Source: Corbicula japonica (Eukaryota > Mollusca > Bivalvia > Venerida > Cyrenidae). From it: a DNA stretch of 64,000 bases. Both the position numbers and the translations under genes were made by a program. The notes under the pieces are model-generated. The model did no database searches, was not told where the DNA came from, and worked only from the letters and a program-made list of their open reading frames with translations. Shown here in pieces: positions 55,260 through 64,000 of this stretch (positions are counted from its first letter, which is position 1; each line of letters begins with the position of its first letter). The DNA lies in assembly GCA_038501625.1 (NCBI GenBank), contig JAZAYU010000011.1, forward strand, positions 10,734,849 through 10,798,848, written 5' to 3'.

Positions 55260-58200
55260 ATGATGATGGTGATGATGACGATGATGACGAATATAATGAC
55301 GAATATGGCGATGATGATGATGTTGATGATGATGATGATGATGATGACGACGAATATAATGATAAATATGGCGATGATTATGATGATAATGATGATTTGT
55401 ATAGGCTATAAATGCATTTTTCTTTAGCCCATACACGCAAAATATTCAGTTATAAAATACTTCCCACTACACCGGTTGTTTACACAGAAAAATAACAGTC
55501 TATACGAGTTTTAAAAGAATGGAAATTTGCAAATTAAAATAAAACAACAAAAGTGGCTAAAACATTAATTCGAACCCATAATTTTACGTCTTTATTCTAG
55601 AATTTAAACACTTTTACCGACTGCGCTAAGCGGTCTTCTTACATTTTGTAGCTTATTAAAATTAGTTATACATAACATATCGATTTAAATTTAGATCTTA
55701 AAGTTTACGAAATATACCGACTACAGGGTCAAACTCAAGAGTGCCAGGTCAATGTTGTTGGACAATACATCTTTCGGGATTTGTAATGCAGAAATGGGTA
55801 ATGATAACACACTCAACACGCATAAAGCTCCAGGGCCAGTGTAAGTGAAAAATGCATTGGTATGTATATACTAAGTTTTGCACGAGGAACAAAACAAACA
55901 TGAGCACATACGTATTGCAAAGAACACCGAATAGGCTACTTGTATCTCTCGTTGGCGAACCGTTGCGGACGCGTTGTCTGGAGATATCAGTTTCTTCTTG
56001 ATCTAAAACAACAAGAAAAGTATTACCTAGAATTATATGCATCAGTTCTCATATTGCATGCCGCATCATCGCACTTCTTTGTCAGCTACACAATCTTAAG
56101 TCTTAATGGAAAAGTTCAGTTAGATATATGTCAGACTGGGTATCAGTACGACATCAACCTTTTTGCTAGTGTCATCAGGTGGTTAGAGTGATCACCCCTG
56201 ATCCCACTGGTTCTTGTTTCTGTTTCAAAACAGGGGGGTGGGGGGGGGGGGGGGTGAACTGCGAAGCCTGTGCATGTAAGCGGGGGGGGGGGGGGGGGGT
56301 GGGTGAACTGCCTGAAGCCTACGCATGTAAGCGGCGAGGGTGGGGGTGGTGAACTGCGTGAAGCCTTAGCATTTAAGCGGGTGTGTGGAGCCTAAGCATT
56401 TAAGCGGGGGGGGGGGGGGGTGAACTGCGTGAAGCCTAAGCATTTAAGCAGGGGGGGATGAACTGCGTGAGGGGTGACCACTTTATCGAGGTGACAGTAT
56501 AAAGTGGCGGATGTCACTCTATATTTTAAGGACACCAAAAAAAATTGGCATGTACACCCACAACAAAGTATATTAATTTTTATAAATTATTTCGTTAGAC
56601 AATACTTAAAATATTCTTTGTTTCCCCATCCCGATCAAAGCAGATTTAGTATGGGTAGGTAGGTAGGTCAAAATATTTTTTTTATTTAAAAAAATTCAGA
56701 ATAATGATCCTCATTTAGATACTCTAGGATTAAATCCAAGGGAAATACTAACACTCTAAAATTTAAATATAGGTACCAAGTTTACTTGTAAATATATGAA
56801 TGCCTTTCTGCAAAATGACCAACTCGTCCTTGTGATAAGCTTGCCCAGCAATAGTGCTATATAAAAATGAAATACACTTCTTATTAATTAAAACTGAAAA
56901 ACATTATAATACAAATTTCACAGTTTGACAATGACAACTTAAAGAACTGTAATTATTTATTTAATAGTGATATATTCAGGTACTGATCATATCAGTGTTG
57001 CAACATGAAACAAGACACTGACTCTTTTTCAAATCAAGTGCTGCTAAGAGGACTGCTGGTGATATTGCTTTGCTTTCAATTGCCCTATCACCAACACTCT
57101 GAACAACTTCGTCATTAATATCACACATTGTCAACTTTGGTGAAAATCTACAAATTTTCATGGATACCAAAGAACGATTGGTGTCTTCATTTCTAACAGA
57201 CACGCAAACAGAATATTCCCTGGGTTACAGACTTCGTGATAGGAAAAAAAATGCCGGTCATTCGGTCCGATGAGCATTGAAATTCTGCCGGACCGTAAGA
57301 AATTCTGCTGGAGTGAAAAAAAGGAGATTATATTTCAAAATATTTCGTTTTTGTCTTATTCAGGTACATTTGTTTTTAACAAAATGTGAAAATTGTATAA
57401 AATCTTTTTCAGTTTTAACAAACTGTCACCAATAAAACTTTTAGACTGAGTTCATTTTTATGGCCGTTATACGATGTTATCGAATTCGCGATTGGACAAT
57501 AGGAATCAGGCAACCAATCACAAATCATTTTACTGTGACTGAAGGGAAGTAACCGGAGTTTATGAAGATGAAAAGGTTGCTTCCCTTAGATTAAGAGCCG
57601 CCGGACAGAAAGACCGAGGGACATGCGACATTTTACCGGACCGTAGCAAAATTTTTCGGACCTTTGCGATGGTCCGACGCCTTTCACGAGGTTTGGGTTT
57701 GGCCATTTTCTCATACGTTATCGCAAAGCGTCTGATAACCACCGACTGCTCAAATACATACTTGCGATCGGCTTCGAACTCAAAATGATTCGAAAAAAAT
57801 GCATTTTTCGTCTCCATGTTTTTCGTACCAAATAAAAAAAATATCATTTAGGTTTCGGCAATAAAATTGTTCGGGTCGCGCCGATTTTTTCGGGTCGGTC
57901 GCGGATGAGAAAACAAATAATATTTTATTTTCGGCCTTATTTACTATTACTTTTTACATTTTTTCATTTCTATTTTTGCCTATTAATAACATTACACTTA
58001 CTTACGTTTTTGTCCTGATAATTTGAGCGTTTTACTAAAATTTTGAAATAGCGTCCACACATGAGTCTCTAGTCGCTTCGTTTATAGAGTATTTATTCCC
58101 GTTGTCCATGACCACACCAAATTGTTGACCGTTACTTTTACAGCAGATGAAAAATAGCTTGAAATAATGTCACCTATAGTAACATCTTACCGTAATAACA

Positions 58201-59331
58201 TACTGTGTAACTATAGAAACATCTTACCATAAAAACAAATTGTGTAACTATAGCAACATCTTACCGTGATAAAAATCTGTGTAACCATAGTAAAAACTTA
58301 CCGTGATAACTATCTGTGTAACGATAGTAACATCTTACCGTGATAACAATAGTGCAACTATAGTAACATCTTACGGTGATAACTATCTGTGTAACCATAG
58401 TAACATCTTACGGTGATATCTATCTGTGTAACTATAGTAACGTCTCACGGTGATAACTTTCTGTGTAACTCTATAGGAACATCTTACCGTGATAACTATC
58501 TGTGTAACCATAGTAACATCTTACGGTGATATCTATCTGTGAAACTATAGTAACGTCTTACGGTGATAACTATCTGTGAAACTATAGTAACATCTTACGG
58601 TGATAACTATCTGTGAAACTATAGTAACATCTTACCGTGATAACTATCTGTGAAACTATAGTAACATCTTACCGTGATAACTATCTGTGTACAATAGAAC
58701 AACTTACCGTGATAACTATCTGTGTATAGCAATAGGTTATCATGGTTATCGGCACGCCAAAAACTAGAGTTAGGATCACAATGTTGTAGGACCTCTGGGA
58801 CAAAGCCGGGTTAGACCAGTCTGGTCCGCACGCTAGCATACAAGGTTCGAGCACGTAACTCCCCCAACCAACTAATGGAAACGTTGCCCAAAGAAGTCCA
58901 TATCCGAGACAGGAAAATATAGTCATCACAGCCTTAAAGGTTGTTATTTTCCGTGCGAATGGACGTTGTGTGACAATAAGGTAGCGATCCAATGCGATAG
59001 CTGTCAGGATACAGATACTGGACACGCCCATCAGTGTCATCACAAACCCATAGCCCTCGCACCATGCTGAGCCAAATACCCAGTATCCATAGAAACTAGA
59101 TGCTATCAGAAACGGAAGCCCAACTAGTAACATAATAATATCAATGATCGAGCATCCAATTACTAACACGTTAAGTGGAGTTTGAAGATGTTTGGTCTTC
59201 CGGAACACGTGTATCAACAGGGAGTTGAAAAACACGCCGCTAAACATGACGCCCAGGAAAACTACGCCAACCACGATCTGTCTCCTCCCTTGGAAGGTCA
59301 TATCCCTACTTCCATTGGAACGCACATCCAT
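54220..59331 (-). CDS. Opsin 1 (retinal-binding GPCR), complete, 3 exons
   Basis: Opsins are seven-helix light receptors that hold retinal on a lysine and signal through G proteins. Exons 58708-59331, 55912-56002 and 54220-54641 join in frame to 378 residues. Marks: N-glycosylation site N6-G-S, cysteines C91 and C168 for the extracellular disulfide, DRY at 115-117, GWGSYVLEP with E162 at the position of the ancestral counterion, Tyr94 at bovine position 113, AWSPY in helix 6, retinal lysine K276 in LLAKSASAWNPLLY, then RSKGYRHEI. The third inner loop is short, as in ciliary opsins and xenopsins and unlike Gq opsins. The tail is Ser/Thr-rich. Xenopsin, Go-opsin or ciliary opsin cannot be separated by eye. 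The ATG follows a T/A-rich leader without a nearer start. Confidence 0.92.
55150..55402. repeat. (GAT)n microsatellite in opsin 1 intron 2
   Basis: Long gat/atg triplet run with a few gac and aat changes. It creates Met-rich and His-rich false reading frames. The right duplicate has a shorter run at 62742-62853 that passes into gatcat repeats. Confidence 0.95.
55912..56002 (-). CDS. Opsin 1 exon 2: third inner loop and start of helix 6
   Basis: 30 residues, IKKKLISPDNASATVRQREI then QVAYSVFFAI, 91 bp, phases 0 and 1. The length of the loop equals that in bovine rhodopsin within one residue. Donor gtatgtg is weaker than in the second opsin copy (gtaagtg). Confidence 0.9.
56213..57947. other. 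1.74-kb stretch present only in the left duplicate (opsin 1 intron 1)
   Basis: The right copy passes from ccactggt straight to actttttacatt. No target duplication or inverted ends are seen, so insertion here or deletion there are both possible. Contains the poly-G array and twice the string ccggaccgta. No gene recognised. Confidence 0.7.
56232..56465. repeat. Poly-G array with a repeated gtgaactgcgtgaagcct motif
   Basis: Five units, each a G-run of 7-18 bases followed by gtgaactgc, gtgaagcct and aagcatttaagc. Falls in the 1.74-kb stretch absent from the right duplicate. G-runs also occur at 53545-53577 and 61043-61058. Confidence 0.9.
58156..58730 (-). repeat. 37-bp minisatellite built from the opsin 1 exon-1 donor site
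   Basis: Fifteen units of about 37 bp. On the minus strand each reads close to CACAGATAGTTATCAC, G or C, then gtaaga and a tail tgttactatagtt. The first unit is the true exon/intron border at 58708; the other 14 lie in the intron, and nearly all keep GTAAG. Confidence 0.93.
58708..59331 (-). CDS. Opsin 1 exon 1: helices 1-5
   Basis: Residues 1-208, from MDVRSNGSRD to TYCYTQIVIT. Helix 1 is about residues 19-43, helix 2 53-76 with D64, helix 3 91-114 leading into DRY, helix 4 134-153, helix 5 182-207. The exon ends ATCACG|gtaagt at 58708. Its last 17 coding bases are copied over and over in the following intron (37-bp minisatellite). Confidence 0.92.
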
Positions 59332-60217
59332 TTTCTTTATTCGAAAAAAACAAACTAATTTGTATCAATATCAGTTCCACTCTTATATGTAAACATTGTG
59401 ATTTCTATCATGTAGAACACAGACAAACTGAATAAAGTCACGTTACGCCGTTAACATTACATGGATCGCATTTACAAACAAATGGCATTAACTTGTTAAT
59501 GTTAAGAGTGAATGTATATTTGAAGCAGATATCTCAACGACACTTCTTTGGTTGTTAATTTTCTCGGACAGCATAATTAGCGCCTCTCCGGTGTTGTCGC
59601 AGCTTGCCAAGCCATCGTTAACATACAGTTTCTTATGCAGAGTTATCGATTTAAAAGACTGAATTAAAACACCACATATATTTTCTTTTAACAAATGACA
59701 AGTATATGATTATTTGATATTTCTACAAAAACTTTCAGAAATAAAGCAAATCAAGAGAAAAGTTAACTTTGTAATATTTTTGTTATTTTTGTTGGTAGAT
59801 TCTTTATTTGCAAACAACTTAAAATCATTATTTTCTCATAATTAAAATGTGAAATGTTAGTACAGATTTTTTTTACGCAAAATGCGTAAGAGCAACGTTG
59901 TCTGCTCAATTATGATGACGTTTTTCTGATTCCACTGAAACAATGCACAATACAAAACCATAACTTTATCTGTTCGTGTTACAATTAATAACGAGAACGA
60001 CACTGATTGTCTTAATACATTAACATCTCATTGACAGTAATCATAAATGCTGTGACTTCAAAAAGACAATTTAAATACAAAAACCTAGTAAGCTCGTCGG
60101 AAAGTAATGTAACCAAAGTCAGCTGGTCCAGGAACTTTAACTCATTGCACTTCCGACCGGTAAACAAACGCCCTACCTCCCAGGACAATAAAATAAACTT
60201 ATCAACAAGAAATAACC
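59332..60217. other. 5' flank of opsin 1
   Basis: 886 bases up to the right duplicate: room for the opsin 1 promoter and the 3' flank of opsin 2. No TATA box or other site can be named with confidence. Confidence 0.4.
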
Positions 60218-61930
60218 GTTTACATGCCGGATCATCATTAATTAGTGGTCTGTAACCATATGATAACAAGGTTATCATTAGAAGAAGTTTAATAATACGA
60301 CATTTGTTTGGTGCAGTCTTCTGTTGAAATATATGTGGACATCGTCAGTAATGCATAAGAATGAAGTTGTATGTGTTTTGTTAAGGTAATGGTTTTCTGT
60401 ATGCTTAACTATGAATGGCACTGTTTTTCGCTTCATGTATACACGCGCTAGTTCTCAAAAACACAGTTTGCCTATTTCAGTTATACAGACATAGCCGAAA
60501 AGTTTTATAGATAATAAGACTTTATTAATAACAATAATTTATTTATTTGCTGTTATATTTTACATTAAATAATTAATTAGATGATAAAACTTATTGCAGT
60601 ATAAAACAATTCTTAATTTAAATATATAATGCTCAATTTGAGAAGATGCCACAAACAATTAAGACACAAGAAAACCCGAGCGGTTACCGCATTTGAACAG
60701 TCAGTGGTAAAACAATTTGCTACTGATGTTTTATATGAGATTCTATGGTGCATCAAGCTCACACTTGCCCCAACAGGTTCTCGTATGAACAAACATATAC
60801 TACATTTCGTGGTGAATTAGCTCCAACCCACCCATCAACTCGACAATGTTGCATGCTTCAGCACACAAACATATAAAACACAAGAAGCTAATAGCAAATT
60901 GCGAATGAAAAAGGTACTTAATGACCTTACCGAGACCAGATCCCTAGTCGAATCAACAGGAAAACGATAACAGGACTAAACGAAACACTTCGAGCTTCTA
61001 AGTTTTTGTGCAAACTAATAGGTAAGCTTAACGGCAAACCGTGGGGTGGGGGGGGGGGGTTAGTTACCAAGCAAGCAGAGCGCGGTAGAATATTATGTTG
61101 GTAGCCTTTGAATTTACAGTTCTCAGAAGTATTGTTTGAGCAGTTTGTCGACCGTAGAAAGTCTCCCCGTACACATTAATTAGTGCTTTTATCAGTATAC
61201 GGGTCAGTTTCCGGTGTTACATAATCACGAACAGTTTATCAAAGTTTTCCTCGCAGCCTTTTGTGGGGTGAGGGGGTTATCCTGCTAGCGCTCAATTTTT
61301 AAAATGTTTGTCTCAGTGCAGACATAGCCTGCGGAGTAAATGTTTTGCCCAATGCTCTGATACCTCTCAAACTTGGAGGGTTCGTAGCAAATGAACACTA
61401 AATCTCATGCCGTAGTTTACGGCCCCATAAATGTCTGGAACCAGGAAGCCCAAAGTCGGCCAGAACGCTACATAGCGAAAGAAGTCAAAGTCCCGATATA
61501 TCCTCCGAGTAAACTTGTGCCTGGATACAACAAGATGAAGATGCATAACTAATATTTTTATTATATAAATGTTTATTATTCGTATGGTACCATTTGCATT
61601 ACTACAAAATTATAACTGATTTTCCATAGCCATTCTTAAGCCGATAAGCTTTATCGTGTTATTTTTTAATATTATGGTAAACTCAAATGTCAAAAGTAAG
61701 AGTAAGTAAAAAATTCGACCCAGTTTCTTTATAAATGTGACAAAGCGTTTGCGTTTTCAAACTGTGAACTGTGAACAATTAATTGGCATTCTGTAAAACA
61801 TGGGAATACGTGTCGGCATTCTTTTTAACTTGCATGTATCCCATGTATGAAAAAAGAAGAGTTTATGAAAACTGATCTATATTCTCCACAAAATTTCAAT
61901 TTGTTTTGTTTTAGTCCTGTCAGTTCTCGG

Positions 61931-62791
61931 TCAGTCACCGGAACAACCAGGGGAGTTAACCGATATGTCTGAGGTCTTCTTAGGATGTCGAGATAACCTC
62001 TCTTCGGAAATCGTACTCATATTAAAATGATTCACGTGACTCTCGGGGTATCTCGGGGTGTCAAATTTTGGCTTCAGGGCTAGAACAGAGGTAGTGATTG
62101 CCGAATGATGCACCGAATTCTCCACATCTTGATCAGCTATGGCACGTCTACGGCATCTTTGAAACACAAGCTTTTTTATTTCGTGCCTATATTCTTTGCT
62201 CCTGATTGCATATATCAACGGGTTCCAGGCGCTTGCAGACTTTGCTAATAGCGGAACAAATAACGTGAGTGTTTGTGGAAGTTCGTCAGCGTCATTGTAC
62301 ATCGACCATATTGACATGCATGCGTAGGGTGACCATGAAACCAGAAAAGACACTGAAAAGCATTAAAAAGAGTAAAGGCGTTATTACAGAAGTTTAGCGT
62401 CAGTAGTATTGCAGAATTTGATATGATTAGCTAAGTATACATTTAAATATGATTATATTTTAATCTGTTTTATATTATTTTAGTAAACTAGTGAAATTGT
62501 CAAAAATGTTTTAAATAAAGAATAGGTCAAAAAGTATAATTTTATTAGACTGGCCGCAGTTTTGATTTAAGCGAACTGTTCAATGATCACAACGTGTGAT
62601 TATTACGATTCGTTATTTACAATATATCTTTTTCTCTAAAAAAACAAGATGAAGTGAAAATACGCCTTTTATAACTCCACTGTCCAAGGTTATAAAAGGT
62701 TATAAAACTGAGCATGGAAACCAGTCTCTCTCTTATTTAAGTGTTGATGATGATGATGATGACGACGATGATGACGAACATATTGATGAAA

Positions 62792-62826
<35 letters not shown>

Positions 62827-63179
62827 CATGATGATCATGATCATGATCATGATATGTCGTTTTTGACCATGATCAAGGTAGGAATATTTATGCGAAATTT
62901 TTTGTCGACTTGGTCAAAACTGGGTAAACATATCGTCCGCATACATCTTTCGTGATTTGTAATGCAGAAATGGGTAATGATAACACACTCAACACGCATA
63001 AAGTTCCAGGGCCAGTGTAAGTGAAAAAATGCATTCGTATGTATATACTAAATTTTGCACGAGGAACAAAACAAACATGAGCACTTACGTATTGCAAAGA
63101 ACACCGAACATGCTACTTGTATCTCTCGTTGGCGAACCGTTGCGGACGCGTTGTCTGGAGATATCTGTTTCTTCTTGAT
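61931..63179 (-). CDS. Opsin 2, tandem paralogue, exons 2-3 only (5' part beyond window)
   Basis: Exons 63089-63179 and 61931-62352 have the same lengths and phases as opsin 1 exons 2 and 3. Exon 2 differs at two residues (KKKQ for KKKL, VACSV for VAYSV) and exon 3 at seven of 139: Ser for Ala in AWSP, Ile for Leu in NPLLY, Glu for Gly in RSKG, and four in the tail. K, AWSP-type helix 6 and NPxxY are intact, there is no stop or frameshift, and the splice sites are sound, so it looks like a working gene. Exon 1 (helices 1-5) is not found up to position 64000 and should lie to the right. Confidence 0.88.
62683..62738. mobile_element. Family B fragment in opsin 2 intron 2
   Basis: ccaaggttataaaaggttat and aaactgagcatggaaaccag only; absent at the same place in the left duplicate. 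Confidence 0.7.
62742..62855. repeat. (GAT)n and (GATCAT)n microsatellite in opsin 2 intron 2
   Basis: Counterpart of the run in the left duplicate, about half as long, ending with self-complementary gatcatgatcatgatcat. Confidence 0.95.
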
Positions 63180-63563
63180 CTAAAACAACAAGAAAAGTAT
63201 TACCTAGAATTATATGCATGGGTTCTTATATTGCATACCGCATCATCGCAAGTCCTTGTCAGCTACAAAATCTTAAGTCTTAATGTATCAGTTAGATGTA
63301 TGTCAGACAGGGTATCAGTACGACATCAACCGTTTTACTAGTGTCATCAGGTTGTTAGAGTGATCATCCCTGATCCCACTGGTACTTTTTACATTTAAAA
63401 AAAAATAATTCTATTTTGCCTATTAATAACATTGCACTTACTTACGTTTTTGTCCTTATAATTTGAGCGTTTTACAAAGATTTTGAAATAGCATTCACAC
63501 ATGAGTCTCTAGTGGCTTCGCTTATAGAGTAATTACTACCGTTGTCCATGACCATACCAAATT

Positions 63564-64000
63564 ATCACTGTATGGGACCGGATACCGGATATAACCGCTT
63601 TTTGAATCAAAACAATGTTTTTAAAAGTTACCGGAGGTAGGAAAAATTCCATTTCTAAGCTCATATAACATTAATCTGACCTGGGTGTGATTTTTGTTTC
63701 CCTTAATAAAGGCCAAATATCATACAAGTACAAGTATCAACAAAAATAAACAACAGAGTTACTTAAATATCTGCTAAAATCCACCGTTGCTCAGAGGAGA
63801 AATTGATGCCCAAGAACCGAAAATCTAGTTAGGTATGTTATTAGTTTCGTCTAAAAAATAAAAATTCTGAATCGGCAGTTTTATTTTACTCCTACTCACA
63901 TTCAAATTATGAGCAATGATATTGATAAAATGCTACCGGGTATCATTACCTTCATTATCATCATAGTCATCATCATTATCGTCACGATAATCATCATCAT
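63564..64000. other. Opsin 2 intron 1, unrelated to the left copy
   Basis: After the end of duplicate homology comes AT-rich DNA with no exon. The window ends in an (atc)n-like run (63955-64000). The opsin 1 donor minisatellite has no counterpart in this part. Confidence 0.5.

Larger units (their letters stand above)
52224..58123. repeat. Segmental tandem duplication, left copy
   Basis: Homology with 60218-63563 begins sharply at gtttacatgccggatcatc and ends after ccatgaccacaccaaatt. It covers the opsin 3' flank and exons 3 and 2. This copy has about 1.74 kb (56213-57947) and about 300 bp (52616-52920) that the right copy lacks. The repeat unit, start to start, is 7,994 bases. Confidence 0.9.
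60218..63563. repeat. Segmental tandem duplication, right copy
   Basis: Matches the left copy with scattered substitutions and small indels in coding and non-coding parts alike. It alone carries a family B fragment at about 62683-62738. Past 63563 the sequence is unrelated to the left copy. Confidence 0.9.

Noticed and set aside
55125..55436. His-rich and Met-rich frames
   Set aside because: Artefacts of the (GAT)n microsatellite.
56976..57847. Two minus-strand frames in the left-only opsin intron stretch
   Set aside because: No domain or splice context; the stretch is missing from the other duplicate.
58156..58730. CRISPR-like or regulatory direct repeats
   Set aside because: Units follow each other without spacers and are copies of the opsin donor.

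Overview
The window is animal nuclear DNA, most likely from a bivalve mollusc or a close lophotrochozoan relative. The evidence is AT-rich sequence, genes split into short exons with GT-AG introns, a dense load of small inverted-repeat elements, and three tandem arrays of about 140-165 bp units of the kind common in bivalve genomes. The species cannot be fixed from the sequence alone. Exons below were assembled by hand: every junction has GT/AG and a phase that keeps the reading frame.

Region 1 (about 3.8-25.3 kb, minus strand) is a complete tubulin polyglutamylase of the TTLL7 type. It has 16 coding exons and 860 residues, and its exon-by-exon similarity runs from the lysine-rich N-terminus to the conserved C-terminal helical region. 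Its introns hold most of the mobile DNA. Region 2 (25.3-37.7 kb) has no recognisable coding gene. It holds a 24-bp minisatellite, a four-copy 64-bp array, nested DNA transposon fragments, tRNA-like sequences and possible promoter material.

Region 3 (37.7-43.2 kb, plus strand) is a compact 380-residue p85-like PI3-kinase regulatory subunit: SH2, coiled coil, SH2. Its first SH2 domain lacks the phosphotyrosine-binding arginine. Region 4 (46.3-50.1 kb, plus strand) is a 353-residue DMRT transcription factor with a DM zinc domain and a DMA motif. Region 5 (52.2-64.0 kb, minus strand) is a tandem duplication carrying two ciliary-type or xenopsin-like opsin genes. The first is complete (378 residues, three exons). 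The second has two exons in the window and its first exon must lie past the right edge.

Two short-element families dominate the left 43 kb. Family A is a roughly 220-250 bp element with ends TTAACCCTTTCCTCC...GGAGGAAAGGGTTAA, about 30 copies, all left of 38.6 kb. Family B is a roughly 110-160 bp near-perfect palindrome, about 18 copies. They insert into each other, and family A ends have twice been amplified into tandem arrays. The most unusual signals touch splice sites: a 37-bp minisatellite made of 15 copies of the opsin exon-1 donor, and a perfect 22-bp duplication of a TTLL7 donor next to a catalytic residue. The genes are not functionally linked in any way the sequence shows; this is ordinary eukaryotic gene neighbourhood, not an operon.
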